Positions 33,577 to 48,957 of a DNA stretch of 56,000 nt are shown here, piece by piece. The DNA is taken from contig CP066701.1 of assembly GCA_016756695.1 (NCBI GenBank), positions 1,576,001 through 1,632,000 of the forward strand. Reading direction: 5' to 3'. The notes under the pieces were generated by a model. That model had not been told where the DNA came from. It ran no database searches and saw nothing but the letters and a program-made list of their open reading frames with translations. How positions within the stretch are numbered: the first letter of the stretch is position 1; each line of letters opens with the position of its first letter. Source of the stretch: Heyndrickxia sporothermodurans (lineage in GTDB: Bacteria > Bacillota > Bacilli > Bacillales > Bacillaceae_C). The position numbers and the translations under genes are program-made.

Positions 33577-34200
33577 ATGCCGAAAGTAGCTCTATATAAC
33601 CAAAACGGATCTCAAGTTGGTGATATCGAACTTAATGACTCCGTATTTGGTATTGAACCAAATAACAATGTAATCTTTGACGCTGTAGTTATGCAAAGAG
33701 CATCATTACGTCAAGGAACAAGCAAAGTGAAAAATCGCTCCGAAGTACGCGGTGGTGGTCGTAAGCCATGGCGTCAAAAAGGTACTGGTCGTGCTCGTCA
33801 AGGTTCTATCCGTTCACCACAATGGCGTGGCGGTGGTACTGTATTTGGTCCGGTTCCACGTAGCTATAGCTATAAATTACCTAAGAAAGTTCGTCGCTTA
33901 GCAATTAAGTCAGCATTATCTAATAAAGTGCTTGAAGAGAAAATTCTAGTATTAGAAACTTTAACTTTCGATGCACCGAAAACAAAAGAATTTGCTGCTG
34001 TATTAAAAAACCTTTCTGTAGGCAAGAAAGCTCTTGTAGTTACAGATGGTTCAGACGTAAACGTTGCTCTATCTGCTCGTAATATCCCTGGTATTACTGT
34101 TGTAGATGCAAACGGAGTAAATGTATTAGATGTGGTTTCACATGATCAATTGATCATTACAAAAGCCGCTGTTGAAAAAGTAGAGGAGGTGCTTGGTTAA
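33577..34200 (+). CDS. rplD: 50S ribosomal protein L4
   Basis: L4 lines the peptide exit tunnel. The 207 residues include the tunnel loop [20 protein letters not shown] and GGGTVFGP. The stop codon shares one base with the rplW start (TAATG), so the two are translationally coupled. AAAGGAGGAAACAGGA precedes the ATG. Confidence 0.98.
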   Translation: MPKVALYNQNGSQVGDIELNDSVFGIEPNNNVIFDAVVMQRASLRQGTSKVKNRSEVRGGGRKPWRQKGTGRARQGSIRSPQWRGGGTVFGPVPRSYSYKLPKKVRRLAIKSALSNKVLEEKILVLETLTFDAPKTKEFAAVLKNLSVGKKALVVTDGSDVNVALSARNIPGITVVDANGVNVLDVVSHDQLIITKAAVEKVEEVLG

Positions 34201-34484
34201 TGGATGTACGTGATATCATTAAGCGCCCTGTCATCACTGAACGTTCAACGGACGTAATGGCTGATAAAAAATACACTTTTGAAGTTGACGTAAGAGCAAA
34301 CAAAACGCAAGTTAAAGATGCTGTTGAAGAAATCTTTGATGTAAAAGTAGCGAAAGTAAATGTTATGAACTACAAAGGTAAATTCAAACGCATGGGTCGT
34401 CATGCTGGTTATACTAACAAGCGCCGTAAAGCTATTGTTACATTAACTGCTGACAGCAAAGAAATCGAATTCTTCGAAGTTTAA
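34200..34484 (+). CDS. rplW: 50S ribosomal protein L23
   Basis: L23 sits at the tunnel exit and is the docking site for trigger factor and SRP. The 94 residues begin [16 protein letters not shown] and include [15 protein letters not shown] and VNVMNYKGK. It overlaps rplD by one base; the ribosome site GAGGAGGTG is inside rplD. Confidence 0.98.
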   Translation: MDVRDIIKRPVITERSTDVMADKKYTFEVDVRANKTQVKDAVEEIFDVKVAKVNVMNYKGKFKRMGRHAGYTNKRRKAIVTLTADSKEIEFFEV

Positions 34485-34507
34485 TTCACAAAACTAACGT
34501 AAATTGA

Positions 34508-35353
<846 letters not shown>

Positions 35354-35413
35354 CGCGGTTGAACTACGGTTCACGTTAAGGGCCGTAGCACAATCACGAA
35401 AGGAGGTTCGACC

Positions 35414-35692
35414 ATGGGTCGCAGCTTAAAAAAAGGACCTTTTGTTGATGAACATTTAATGAAAAAGGTTGAAGTTCAAAACGAGTCTGAAAAAAAACAA
35501 GTAATTAAAACTTGGTCTCGCCGTTCTACAATCTTCCCAGCATTTATCGGAAATACGATTGCTGTTTATGATGGACGTAAACACGTGCCTGTATACATTA
35601 CAGAAGATATGGTAGGTCACAAGCTTGGTGAATTTGCACCAACTCGTACTTATAAAGGTCACGCTAGTGATGACAAGAAAACAAGACGTTAA
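35414..35692 (+). CDS. rpsS: 30S ribosomal protein S19
   Basis: S19 is a 30S head protein that contacts 23S rRNA and the S13 neighbour. The 92 residues begin [17 protein letters not shown] and include [14 protein letters not shown] and [30 protein letters not shown] precedes the ATG. Confidence 0.98.
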   Translation: MGRSLKKGPFVDEHLMKKVEVQNESEKKQVIKTWSRRSTIFPAFIGNTIAVYDGRKHVPVYITEDMVGHKLGEFAPTRTYKGHASDDKKTRR

Positions 35693-35710
35693 TGAGAGGA
35701 GGGCATCCTG

Positions 35711-36052
35711 ATGCAAGCTAAAGCTGTTGCAAGAACAGTTCGTATTGCTCCTCGTAAAGTACGCCTAGTTGTCGATCTAATACGAGGTAAGCAAGCAGGA
35801 GAAGCAGTAGCAATTTTAAACTTAACACCAAAAGCTGCTTCACCAGTTGTAGAAAAAGTTTTAAAATCTGCCATTGCTAATGCAGAACATAATTATGATA
35901 TGGATATTAACAACTTAGTTGTAACTGAGGCTTATGTGAACGAAGGACCAACACTTAAACGTTTCCGTCCTCGTGCGCAAGGACGTGCAAGCCAAATCCT
36001 TAAACGTACTAGCCACATTACAATCGTGGTATCAGAAAAGAAGGAGGGATAA
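35711..36052 (+). CDS. rplV: 50S ribosomal protein L22
   Basis: L22 lines the exit tunnel constriction with L4. The 113 residues include [18 protein letters not shown] and the beta-hairpin segment [20 protein letters not shown], the usual macrolide-resistance region, here wild-type in form. Starts 18 bases after rpsS behind GAGAGGAGGGCATCCTG. Confidence 0.98.
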   Translation: MQAKAVARTVRIAPRKVRLVVDLIRGKQAGEAVAILNLTPKAASPVVEKVLKSAIANAEHNYDMDINNLVVTEAYVNEGPTLKRFRPRAQGRASQILKRTSHITIVVSEKKEG

Positions 36053-36055
36053 TTC

Positions 36056-37626
<1,571 letters not shown>

Positions 37627-37663
37627 TAGAATGTTTCGGATTAGTTTTTCCGAAGGGAGGTAA

Positions 37664-38038
<375 letters not shown>

Positions 38039-38075
38039 TTATAATTGATTCGTAAACCAAGGAGGTGCGATTAAG

Positions 38076-38387
38076 ATGCATGTTAAAAAAGGCGATAAAG
38101 TAATGGTTATCACTGGTAAAGATAAAGGGAAAACAGGTGTTATTTTAGCAGCTTTTCCTAAAAAAGACCGTGTAATCGTTGAAGGTGTTAACATCGTGAA
38201 AAAGCACTCAAAGCCATCACAAGCTAATCCACAAGGTGGAATTGTTAACTTTGAAGCAGCTATCCACGTATCTAATGTTATGTTATTAGATCCTAAAACA
38301 AACGAACCAACTCGTGTTGGTTATCAAGAAGTTAATGGTAAAAAAGTACGTGTAGCAAAAAAATCTGGTGAAGTTTTAGATAAATAG
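38076..38387 (+). CDS. rplX: 50S ribosomal protein L24
   Basis: L24 is an early 50S assembly protein with an N-terminal KOW motif ([20 protein letters not shown]) and 103 residues in total. The [17 protein letters not shown] segment is typical. ATG follows AAGGAGGTGCGATTAAG. Confidence 0.98.
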   Translation: MHVKKGDKVMVITGKDKGKTGVILAAFPKKDRVIVEGVNIVKKHSKPSQANPQGGIVNFEAAIHVSNVMLLDPKTNEPTRVGYQEVNGKKVRVAKKSGEVLDK

Positions 38388-38413
38388 TTTTTAGAAGAAG
38401 GGAGGTACACGAC

Positions 38414-38953
38414 ATGAACCGCCTAAAGGAAAAATTTGAAAAAGAATTAGCTCCTGCATTAGTGAGCAAATTCAATTATAAATCTGTAATGCAAGTACCA
38501 AAAATTGAAAAAATCGTTATCAACATGGGTGTTGGTGATGCTGTTCAAAATGCTAAAGTTTTAGACAATGCGGTTGAAGAACTAGCAATCATCACTGGAC
38601 AAAAACCGGTTGTAACAAAAGCGAAAAATTCTATTGCAGGATTCCGTCTTCGGGAAGGAATGCCTATCGGTGCGAAAGTTACACTTCGCGGCGAACGCAT
38701 GTATCAATTCTTAGACAAACTAATTTCAGTTTCTCTTCCACGTGTACGTGACTTCCGCGGTATTTCAAAGAAAGCATTTGATGGTCGTGGAAACTATACA
38801 CTTGGTGTAAAAGAACAGCTTATCTTCCCTGAAATTGATTACGATAAAGTGAGCAAAGTACGTGGTATGGATATCGTTATCGTAACAACTGCAAACACAG
38901 ACGAAGAAGCTCGTGAATTATTAACTCAACTCGGAATGCCATTCCAAAAGTAA
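38414..38953 (+). CDS. rplE: 50S ribosomal protein L5
   Basis: L5 binds 5S rRNA and contacts the P-site tRNA. The 179 residues include [20 protein letters not shown] and [21 protein letters not shown] follows AAGGGAGGTACACGAC, 26 bases after rplX. Confidence 0.98.
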   Translation: MNRLKEKFEKELAPALVSKFNYKSVMQVPKIEKIVINMGVGDAVQNAKVLDNAVEELAIITGQKPVVTKAKNSIAGFRLREGMPIGAKVTLRGERMYQFLDKLISVSLPRVRDFRGISKKAFDGRGNYTLGVKEQLIFPEIDYDKVSKVRGMDIVIVTTANTDEEARELLTQLGMPFQK

Positions 38954-39163
<210 letters not shown>

Positions 39164-39192
39164 ACCCCGAAATTGGGAAGGAGGTTAATATA

Positions 39193-39591
39193 ATGGTAAT
39201 GACAGATCCAATTGCAGATTTGCTTACTCGTATTCGTAATGCAAACATGGTGCGTCACGAAAAACTAGAAGTTCCTGCTTCTAAAATCAAGAAAGAAGTT
39301 GCTGAAATTCTTAAGCGCGAAGGTTTTATTCGTGATGTTGAATTCATCGAAGATAATAAACAAGGTATCATTCGGATCTTTTTGAAATATGGTGCGAACA
39401 ATGAACGTGTAATCACTGGTATTAAACGTATTAGTAAACCAGGTTTACGTGTATATGCAAAAGCAAACGAAGTTCCAAAAGTATTAAACGGTCTTGGAAT
39501 CGCAATCGTTTCTACTTCTCAAGGCGTTCTTACTGATAAAGACGCTCGTAACAAACAAGTTGGCGGAGAAGTACTAGCGTACGTTTGGTAA
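39193..39591 (+). CDS. rpsH: 30S ribosomal protein S8
   Basis: S8 binds central-domain 16S rRNA and, in E. coli, represses the spc operon. The 132 residues begin [19 protein letters not shown] and end with the conserved [22 protein letters not shown] region. AGGAGGTTAATATA precedes ATG 39193; ATG 39199 is also possible. Confidence 0.97.
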   Translation: MVMTDPIADLLTRIRNANMVRHEKLEVPASKIKKEVAEILKREGFIRDVEFIEDNKQGIIRIFLKYGANNERVITGIKRISKPGLRVYAKANEVPKVLNGLGIAIVSTSQGVLTDKDARNKQVGGEVLAYVW

Positions 39592-39620
39592 TACTAAGGT
39601 ATGAATGGAGGTGCAATAGA

Positions 39621-40157
39621 ATGTCACGTGTAGGTAAAAAACCTATTGAAATTCCTTCTGGTGTAACTGTTACATTAGATGGAAACAACGTTACTGTTAA
39701 GGGACCTAAAGGCGAACTTACTCGCAGCTTCAGCCCTGACATTACAATTAATATTGAAGAGAACGTAATTAACATCACTCGTCCATCTGATGCAAAAGAA
39801 CACCGTGCGTTACACGGTACAACTCGTGCATTATTAGCTAATATGGTTGAAGGTGTTTCTAAAGGATTTGAAAAATCTCTAGAATTAATCGGGGTTGGAT
39901 ATCGTGCTCAAAAACAAGGAAGCAAACTTGTTCTTAACGTAGGTTATTCACATCCGGTTGAATTCGAAGCAGAAGAAGGACTTGAAATCGAAGTTCCTTC
40001 AAATACAAAAGTTATTGTAAAAGGTACTAGCAAAGAGCGCGTTGGTGCATTAGCTGCCAATATTCGTGGTGTTCGTCCACCTGAACCTTATAAAGGTAAA
40101 GGGATTCGTTATGAAGGCGAATATGTACGTAGAAAAGAAGGTAAAACTGGTAAATAA
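39621..40157 (+). CDS. rplF: 50S ribosomal protein L6
   Basis: L6 lies beside the factor-binding sarcin-ricin region. The 178 residues begin [17 protein letters not shown] and include GPKGELTR and the C-terminal [21 protein letters not shown] chose ATG 39621 behind ATGGAGGTGCAATAGA; the longer in-frame start at 39585 overlaps rpsH and lacks homology. Confidence 0.98.
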   Translation: MSRVGKKPIEIPSGVTVTLDGNNVTVKGPKGELTRSFSPDITINIEENVINITRPSDAKEHRALHGTTRALLANMVEGVSKGFEKSLELIGVGYRAQKQGSKLVLNVGYSHPVEFEAEEGLEIEVPSNTKVIVKGTSKERVGALAANIRGVRPPEPYKGKGIRYEGEYVRRKEGKTGK

Positions 40158-40192
40158 TGCGGCTTAAGGCTAATAGAAAGGAGTGACCTCGG

Positions 40193-40555
40193 GTGATCAC
40201 TAAGCCAGATAAAAATAAAGTACGTAAAAAAAGACATGCTCGTGTACGTGCTAAATTAAGTGGTACAACGACACGTCCTCGTTTAAACGTATATCGTTCT
40301 AATAAAAACATTTATGCTCAGTTGATCGATGATTTAAATGGTGTAACTTTAGCTAGTGCTTCTACATTAGATAAAGAACTTAACCTTGAATCAAACAGCA
40401 ACATTGATGCAGCGCAAAAAGTTGGCGAATTAATCGCAAAACGTGCGGTCGAAAAAGGCATTAAAGCTGTAGTATTTGACCGTGGTGGATATCTTTACCA
40501 TGGACGTATTAAAGCACTTGCTGATGCTGCCCGTGAAAACGGCTTAGAATTTTAA
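40193..40555 (+). CDS. rplR: 50S ribosomal protein L18
   Basis: L18 carries 5S rRNA to the large subunit. The 120 residues start with GTG ([19 protein letters not shown]) behind AAAGGAGTGACC and include [16 protein letters not shown] and the C-terminal [20 protein letters not shown]. Confidence 0.97.
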   Translation: MITKPDKNKVRKKRHARVRAKLSGTTTRPRLNVYRSNKNIYAQLIDDLNGVTLASASTLDKELNLESNSNIDAAQKVGELIAKRAVEKGIKAVVFDRGGYLYHGRIKALADAARENGLEF

Positions 40556-40576
40556 TAAAAAAGGAGGGACATATAC

Positions 40577-41077
40577 ATGCGTCACATTGATCCTAACAAA
40601 CTTGAATTAGAAGAACGCGTTGTTACTGTTAACCGTGTTGCGAAGGTTGTTAAAGGTGGACGTCGTTTCCGTTTCTCTGCACTTGTAGTTGTAGGTGATA
40701 GAAATGGTCATGTTGGCTTCGGTACTGGTAAAGCTCAAGAGGTACCTGATGCGATCCGCAAAGCAGTAGAAGATGCGAAGAAAAACTTAGTAGAAATAGC
40801 GATTGTCGGAACTACAATTCCACATGAAGTAATTGGTCGATTCGGAGCTGGCCAAATTCTTATGAAGCCAGGTTCTCCAGGTACTGGAGTAATTGCCGGT
40901 GGTCCTGTACGTGCGGTACTAGAATTAGGTGGAGTAGCTGATATTACATCTAAATCACTTGGTTCTAATACACCAATTAATATGATTCGTGCAACTATCG
41001 ATGGTATTAAGCAATTAAAGCGTGCGGAAGATGTTGCTAAATTACGTAATAAATCAGTAGAAGAACTGTTAGGATAA
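40577..41077 (+). CDS. rpsE: 30S ribosomal protein S5
   Basis: S5 affects decoding fidelity and mRNA entry. The 166 residues include the N-terminal double-stranded RNA-binding-like domain with [19 protein letters not shown] and [16 protein letters not shown], and the later [21 protein letters not shown] follows AAAGGAGGGACATATAC. Confidence 0.98.
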   Translation: MRHIDPNKLELEERVVTVNRVAKVVKGGRRFRFSALVVVGDRNGHVGFGTGKAQEVPDAIRKAVEDAKKNLVEIAIVGTTIPHEVIGRFGAGQILMKPGSPGTGVIAGGPVRAVLELGGVADITSKSLGSNTPINMIRATIDGIKQLKRAEDVAKLRNKSVEELLG

Positions 41078-41090
41078 GGAGGGAATTTTA

Positions 41091-41273
41091 ATGGCAAACA
41101 AATTAGCAATTACCCTCACTCGCAGTTTGATTGGACGTCCGGAAAATCAACGTGAAACAGTTAAAGCTCTTGGTTTGCGTAAAGTGAATCAAACTGTTGA
41201 GCATGAAGATAATGCTGCAATCCGTGGTATGGTCAATAAAGTTGCTCATCTCGTAACAGTAAAAGAACAGTAA
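41091..41273 (+). CDS. rpmD: 50S ribosomal protein L30
   Basis: The 60-residue bacterial L30, beginning [20 protein letters not shown] and containing [20 protein letters not shown]. It lies 13 bases after rpsE behind TAAGGAGGGAATTTTA, the usual position between rpsE and rplO. Confidence 0.97.
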   Translation: MANKLAITLTRSLIGRPENQRETVKALGLRKVNQTVEHEDNAAIRGMVNKVAHLVTVKEQ

Positions 41274-41304
41274 TAGAACTTACTAATACAAGGAGGTGCC
41301 GACA

Positions 41305-41744
41305 ATGAAACTTCATGAATTAAAACCTGCTGAAGGATCACGAAAAGAACGAAATCGTGTAGGTCGTGGTATTGGTTCCGGTAACGGTAAAACTGCTGGT
41401 AAAGGTCATAAAGGTCAAAACGCTCGTTCTGGCGGTGGCGTACGACCTGGTTTTGAAGGTGGTCAAACACCTTTATTCCGTCGTCTACCAAAACGCGGTT
41501 TTACAAACATTAACCGTAAAGACTATGCGATCGTAAATCTTGATGCATTAAATCGTTTTGAAGATGGTACTGAAATTACTCCGGTCCTTCTTATTGAAAC
41601 AGGAGTAATTAGCAAAGAGAAAGCAGGAATTAAAGTTCTTGCAAAAGGTAAGCTTGAGAAAAAATTATCTGTCAAAGCTCACAAATTCTCCTCTGCTGCT
41701 AAAGAAGCTATCGAAGCTGCTGGCGGATCTATTGAGGTGATTTA

Positions 41745-41745
<1 letters not shown>
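41305..41745 (+). CDS. rplO: 50S ribosomal protein L15
   Basis: L15 is a late 50S assembly protein. The 146 residues have the Gly-rich N-terminal arm ([20 protein letters not shown]) and [19 protein letters not shown] chose ATG 41305 behind CAAGGAGGTGCCGACA; homologues begin [11 protein letters not shown]. The stop shares one base with the secY start. Confidence 0.97.
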
Positions 41746-43756
<2,011 letters not shown>

Positions 43757-44194
43757 TTGAAATTACTTCTAATACTCATAAGAATTGGATGTAATTACTG
43801 AAAAATTTATTCGCAAGTTTGATGCAATTCCTTCATATTAAGGGTATAATGGATTTCGTGGCTTTTGTCATTAAAGTAATTCTCGGAAATCTACCATAAG
43901 ATGAAGGGAACATTTTAACAATAGATATTTATATTTTATTGTTAAAATAGATGAAGAGACGCGAAAAGGCTCGCGGATGTGAAAGAGATCTCTCTCTATC
44001 ATGGCTGAAATGATTGAAGGCCTGGTGTGCGTCTTTCGAACATCTCTCATGCGATTCAAATCTTTGAAAAAAATCATGGCTTTTCTATCGTTCGCGAGTA
44101 TGCAGGACATGGGATTGGTCAAGAATTACATGAAGACCCACTAATACCTCATTATGGACCGCCTACCATAGGCACTCGCGTAAAAGTGGTATAA
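43757..44194 (+). pseudogene. map: Decayed methionine aminopeptidase gene (map)
   Basis: The 480-base adk-infA gap holds remnants of map. In order: ELDVITEKFIRKFDAIPSY, stop, GYNGFRGFCH, stop (43782-43874); DEGNILTIDI (from about 43900), matching the family KDGDIISIDIG; then SLYHG, two stops, [19 protein letters not shown] and [30 protein letters not shown], ending TRVKVV and TAA at 44194. These match Map in order but shift frame, contain stops, lack the N-terminal 30 or so residues, most of the middle and roughly the last 70 residues. Of the metal ligands only the His in AGHGIGQ is clearly present. It cannot encode an active enzyme. Confidence 0.93.
43912..43948 (+). repeat. AT-rich 12-bp inverted repeat inside the map remnant
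   Basis: ATTTTAACAATA (43912-43923) is the exact reverse complement of TATTGTTAAAAT (43937-43948), with 13 bases between. It lies at the place where the middle of map is missing. No T-run follows. Confidence 0.6.
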
Positions 44195-44236
44195 GTTTGT
44201 AGTCCATAAATGTAAGAAGAAGGGAGATGGGTACAG

Positions 44237-44603
<367 letters not shown>

Positions 44604-44610
44604 TCTTTAA

Positions 44611-44994
<384 letters not shown>

Positions 44995-45001
44995 TTAGTA
45001 A

Positions 45002-45409
<408 letters not shown>

Positions 45410-45426
45410 TTTTTTCTGTATAGAAT

Positions 45427-45455
45427 TTGTATCCATGTCAATAATGGGATATGAT
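45427..45455 (+). promoter_or_regulatory. Possible internal promoter before rpoA
   Basis: TTGTAT (45427-45432) and TATGAT (45450-45455) are separated by 17 bases. The -35 matches only half the consensus, so this is tentative. Confidence 0.3.
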
Positions 45456-45478
45456 ATGACAACAAATACAAGACAGAA

Positions 45479-45583
45479 ATGATTAATCCAGTTGTTGTGC
45501 ACAAATGGGAATGTAAACATGGGGAATTTCGGTTAGATCGATTAAATTTTCTACCGGGGTTTCGACGTTTTGAAGGAGGGTAA
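45479..45583 (+). CDS. Possible 34-residue leader peptide upstream of rpoA
   Basis: ATG 45479 opens a frame of 34 codons, MINPVVVHKWECKHGEF..., ending at TAA 45583, inside the rpoA ribosome site GAAGGAGGG and six bases before the rpoA ATG. No good ribosome site precedes it (AGACAG only), and no family is recognised. It could be a chance frame or a coupled leader peptide. Confidence 0.25.
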   Translation: MINPVVVHKWECKHGEFRLDRLNFLPGFRRFEGG

Positions 45584-45589
45584 ATTTGA

Positions 45590-46534
45590 ATGATTGAAAT
45601 CGAAAAGCCAAAAATTGAAACGGTTGAGGTCAACGATGACGCAAGTTTCGGAAAGTTCGTCGTAGAACCACTAGAGCGTGGATATGGTACAACTTTGGGT
45701 AACTCCTTACGTCGTATCCTATTATCCTCACTTCCAGGTGCAGCTGTCACTTCTATACAAATAGATGGGGTCATGCATGAGTTCTCAACAATTGAAGGCG
45801 TCGTAGAAGATGTAACATCAATTATTCTTAATATTAAAAAGCTAGCATTGAAAATCTACTCTGACGAAGAAAAAACGTTAGAAATTGATGTGCAAGGAGA
45901 AGGAGTTGTCACTGCTGCTGACATAACACATGACAGCGACGTGGAAATTCTTAATCCAGATCTTTACATCGCAACATTAGGGAAAAATGCTCACTTCCGT
46001 ATGCGTATGTCAGCTGTAACAGGTCGTGGCTATACACCTGCTGAACAGAATAAACGTGAAGATCTTCCGATTGGGGTTATTCCAATTGATTCTATTTATA
46101 CACCGGTTCAACGTGTAAACTATCAAGTTGAAAATACTCGTGTTGGTCAAGTATCAAACTTTGATAAGCTATCACTAGATGTATGGACTGATGGAAGTAT
46201 TGGACCAAAGGAAGCTATTTCTCTAGGTGCAAAGATTCTAACAGAGCACTTAAATATATTCGTAGGTTTAACTGATGAAGCACAAAATGCTGAAATCATG
46301 GTTGAAAAAGAAGAAGATCAGAAGGAAAAAGTTCTTGAAATGACGATTGAAGAACTAGATCTCTCCGTTCGTTCTTATAATTGCCTAAAACGTGCCGGAA
46401 TCAACACTGTTCAGGAATTAGCGAATAAGACTGAAGAAGATATGATGAAAGTTCGTAATTTAGGTCGTAAGTCTTTAGAAGAAGTTAAAGCGAAGTTAGA
46501 AGAACTTGGCTTAGGCTTAAGAAAAGACGATTGA
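45590..46534 (+). CDS. rpoA: DNA-directed RNA polymerase subunit alpha
   Basis: The 314-residue alpha subunit. The N-terminal dimerisation domain includes [21 protein letters not shown] and the C-terminal DNA-binding domain has [19 protein letters not shown] and [15 protein letters not shown] (about residues 260-305), which contact UP elements, Spx and other regulators. GAAGGAGGGTAAATTTGA precedes the ATG. Confidence 0.98.
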   Translation: MIEIEKPKIETVEVNDDASFGKFVVEPLERGYGTTLGNSLRRILLSSLPGAAVTSIQIDGVMHEFSTIEGVVEDVTSIILNIKKLALKIYSDEEKTLEIDVQGEGVVTAADITHDSDVEILNPDLYIATLGKNAHFRMRMSAVTGRGYTPAEQNKREDLPIGVIPIDSIYTPVQRVNYQVENTRVGQVSNFDKLSLDVWTDGSIGPKEAISLGAKILTEHLNIFVGLTDEAQNAEIMVEKEEDQKEKVLEMTIEELDLSVRSYNCLKRAGINTVQELANKTEEDMMKVRNLGRKSLEEVKAKLEELGLGLRKDD

Positions 46535-46574
46535 TTATAAAACTTAATAATATTCAACAAGGGAGGGAAACTTC

Positions 46575-46937
46575 ATGGGATACAGAAAACTAGGACGTAC
46601 TAGTGCCCAACGTAAAGCGTTGCTTCGTGACTTAGCAACTGACCTTATCATCAATGAGCGCATCGAAACTACTGAAGCTCGTGCGAAAGAGTTACGTTCA
46701 GTTGTTGAAAAAATGATCACTCTAGGTAAACGTGGTGATTTACACGCACGTCGTCAAGCAGCTGCATTCATCCGTCATGAAATTGCTGATGCTGAAACGA
46801 AACAAGATGCTGTTCAAAAATTATTCTCTGACATCGCTACTCGTTATCAAGAGCGCCAAGGTGGATATACTCGTATCATGAAACTTGGACCTCGTCGTGG
46901 TGACGGTGCACCGGTAGTAATTATTGAATTAGTTTAA
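46575..46937 (+). CDS. rplQ: 50S ribosomal protein L17
   Basis: L17 surrounds the tunnel exit. The 120 residues begin [19 protein letters not shown] and include [20 protein letters not shown] and [32 protein letters not shown] precedes the ATG. Last gene of the cluster, followed by a terminator. Confidence 0.98.
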   Translation: MGYRKLGRTSAQRKALLRDLATDLIINERIETTEARAKELRSVVEKMITLGKRGDLHARRQAAAFIRHEIADAETKQDAVQKLFSDIATRYQERQGGYTRIMKLGPRRGDGAPVVIIELV

Positions 46938-46952
46938 TAGGTATTTACAATG

Positions 46953-46995
46953 AGGGCAGGACAGTTAGTTATAACTGCTTCTATGCCCTTTTTTT
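46953..46995 (+). terminator. Intrinsic terminator after rplQ
   Basis: AGGGCA (46953-46958) pairs with TGCCCT (46984-46989), with an inner CAGTT/AACTG stem, followed by seven T. It ends the S10-spc-alpha cluster. Confidence 0.88.
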
Positions 46996-47088
46996 GTAAA
47001 TACAGGCCATCATTTATAAATGTAAGGCCAGCGTAAGCGCAATTGAAATTTTTATATATGTGATGTATTGAAGCTAATAGAGTGTTAC

Positions 47089-47213
47089 GATGGGTAGTAT
47101 ATTATTATCTATCCCGTCTAGCTCCTTGCATCCCTCTCCAACTCTAATGACTAGAGGATTTTGTGACCAGGGAACGTACTTACTTCCCCAGGAGAGGGGT
47201 GCAGGCTTTTTTG
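47089..47213 (+). promoter_or_regulatory. Structured leader with branched terminator before ecfA1
   Basis: In the 335-base rplQ-ecfA1 gap, after the rplQ terminator, GATGGGTAG (47089-47097) pairs with 47109-47118 as a first hairpin. Then CTTGCATCCCTCTCC (47125-47139) pairs over 15 positions with 47191-47205 (two wobbles), enclosing a CTCTA/TAGAG hairpin (47142-47156) and a GGGAA-GT/AC-TTCCC hairpin (47170-47188), and CTTTTTTG follows. This is a multi-branch junction fused to a terminator, as in riboswitches or attenuators. It might be related to the reported L17 downstream element; I cannot confirm that. Confidence 0.6.
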
Positions 47214-47272
47214 TTTTATACGTTTGTTGAAAAGTAGCATGATTACTCGCTTTGCATAGAGGAGGCTTGGAG

Positions 47273-48112
47273 ATGCCGGAGGAGATTATTTCGATAGAGC
47301 ATGTATATTTTCGTTATCCGGGACAAGATCCATATGTCTTAAATGATATTTCTTTATCGGTTCAAAAAGGGGAGTGGCTTGCCATTGTTGGTCACAATGG
47401 TTCAGGGAAATCCACTTTAGCAAAAATGTTAAATGGTCTACATTATCCGGAAAAGGGGAATGTAACGGTTGACCAACTTCCATTATCGGAAGAGACTGTT
47501 TGGGAGATTAGAAAAAGAATAGGAATGGTCTTCCAAAACCCTGATAATCAGTTTGTAGGAACAACCGTACAAGATGATGTGGCTTTTGGTTTGGAAAATA
47601 GCGGAGTCCCACAAGAAATTATGGCTGAGCGTGTGAAAGATGCCTTGGAAAGAGTGAATATGCTCTCGTTTCTCGATCAAGAGCCGCACCATTTATCCGG
47701 AGGTCAAAAGCAAAGAGTTGCCATCGCGGGTATAATTGCAATCATGCCGAAAGTTATTATTTTGGATGAGGCAACATCAATGTTAGATCCAAAAGGTCGT
47801 CAAGAGGTTTTAGAAACAATAAGAGAATTAAAAGATAAACTTGGTTTGACCGTGATTTCTATTACTCATGATTTAGAAGAAGCATCAAGAGCAGATCGAA
47901 TGATTGTATTAAATAAAGGCGAAGTTTTCAAAAAAGGTAAGCCCATTGAGATTTTTCAATTGGAAGATGAATTAGTTGAACTAGGTCTAGATATTCCTTT
48001 TACGATAAAAATGACGAAAAAACTTACACAATTAGGGTTTAATTTTCCAAATACGTACATAACAGAAGAAGAATTGGTGGATGCATTATGGACATTACAC
48101 TTAAACAAGTAG
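47273..48112 (+). CDS. ecfA1: ECF transporter ATPase EcfA1
   Basis: One of two ATP-binding subunits of the energy-coupling-factor module that powers uptake of vitamins and similar micronutrients through exchangeable S-components. The 279 residues have Walker A GHNGSGKST, Q-loop FQNPDNQFVG, signature LSGGQKQR and Walker B VIILDEAT. I chose ATG 47273 because GAGGAGG lies about eight bases upstream; an in-frame ATG at 47252 would cover that site. It overlaps ecfA2 by 25 bases. Confidence 0.95.
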   Translation: MPEEIISIEHVYFRYPGQDPYVLNDISLSVQKGEWLAIVGHNGSGKSTLAKMLNGLHYPEKGNVTVDQLPLSEETVWEIRKRIGMVFQNPDNQFVGTTVQDDVAFGLENSGVPQEIMAERVKDALERVNMLSFLDQEPHHLSGGQKQRVAIAGIIAIMPKVIILDEATSMLDPKGRQEVLETIRELKDKLGLTVISITHDLEEASRADRMIVLNKGEVFKKGKPIEIFQLEDELVELGLDIPFTIKMTKKLTQLGFNFPNTYITEEELVDALWTLHLNK

Positions 48113-48957
48113 AATATCGATACCAGGCAAATACCCCTTTTGAAAGATTAGCTATACAAAATATTGATTTAATCATTCCTTCGGGGAAATTTATTGCTAT
48201 TATAGGTCATACGGGTTCAGGGAAATCCACATTGCTCCAACACCTAAATGCCTTGCTTCAGCCGACAAAAGGGCAAGTTCATATTGGCGATTTTACAATT
48301 GATTCAGATAAAAAGGAAAAGAATTTACGAAAAGTTCGTCAGAAGGTAGGAATTGTTTTTCAATTTCCTGAGCATCAGCTTTTTGAGGAAACGGTTGAGA
48401 AAGATGTATGCTTTGGGCCGATGAACTTTGGCGTCAATAAGGAAGAAGCAAAGAAACGTGCAAAAGAACTCGTACTTCAAGTAGGTTTATCAGAAGAGGT
48501 ATTGGACAAGTCACCATTTGATTTATCCGGTGGACAGATGAGACGGGTAGCTATTGCTGGCGTATTAGCAATGGAACCAGAGGTGCTCGTTTTAGACGAA
48601 CCGACCGCTGGATTGGATCCTAGAGGACGAAGAGAAGTGATGGATATGTTTTATCGTCTTCATAAAGAAAAAGGCTTAACAACGATTCTTGTCACACATA
48701 GTATGGAAGATGCTGCGATATATGCTGATGAAATTATTATCATGCATGAAGGTGAGATTAAGAGGAAGGGTACGCCAAGGGAAATCTTTTCGGAGCCGAA
48801 AGAACTACTTGAACTAGGATTAAATGTTCCCGATGTCGTGAATTTTCAATATTTATTGGAAGAAAAAATGGGTGAACCGATTGGGAAAACATGTTTAACG
48901 ATTGATGAACTTTCAGAAGCTATAATGGAACTGCAGACAGTGGGTGAAGGGACATGA
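48088..48957 (+). CDS. ecfA2: ECF transporter ATPase EcfA2
   Basis: The second ATPase of the ECF module, 289 residues, with Walker A GHTGSGKST, Q-loop FQFPEHQLFEETV, signature LSGGQMRR and Walker B VLVLDEPTAGLDP. It forms a heterodimer with EcfA1 on EcfT. Start overlaps ecfA1, stop overlaps ecfT by four bases (ATGA), so all three are coupled. Confidence 0.95.
   Translation: MDITLKQVEYRYQANTPFERLAIQNIDLIIPSGKFIAIIGHTGSGKSTLLQHLNALLQPTKGQVHIGDFTIDSDKKEKNLRKVRQKVGIVFQFPEHQLFEETVEKDVCFGPMNFGVNKEEAKKRAKELVLQVGLSEEVLDKSPFDLSGGQMRRVAIAGVLAMEPEVLVLDEPTAGLDPRGRREVMDMFYRLHKEKGLTTILVTHSMEDAAIYADEIIIMHEGEIKRKGTPREIFSEPKELLELGLNVPDVVNFQYLLEEKMGEPIGKTCLTIDELSEAIMELQTVGEGT

Noticed and set aside
43844-43850. 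GTATAAT within the map remnant as a promoter for infA
   Set aside because: It is explained as the decayed codons for Gly-Tyr-Asn of Map; the nearest -35-like TTGATG has a 20-base spacer.
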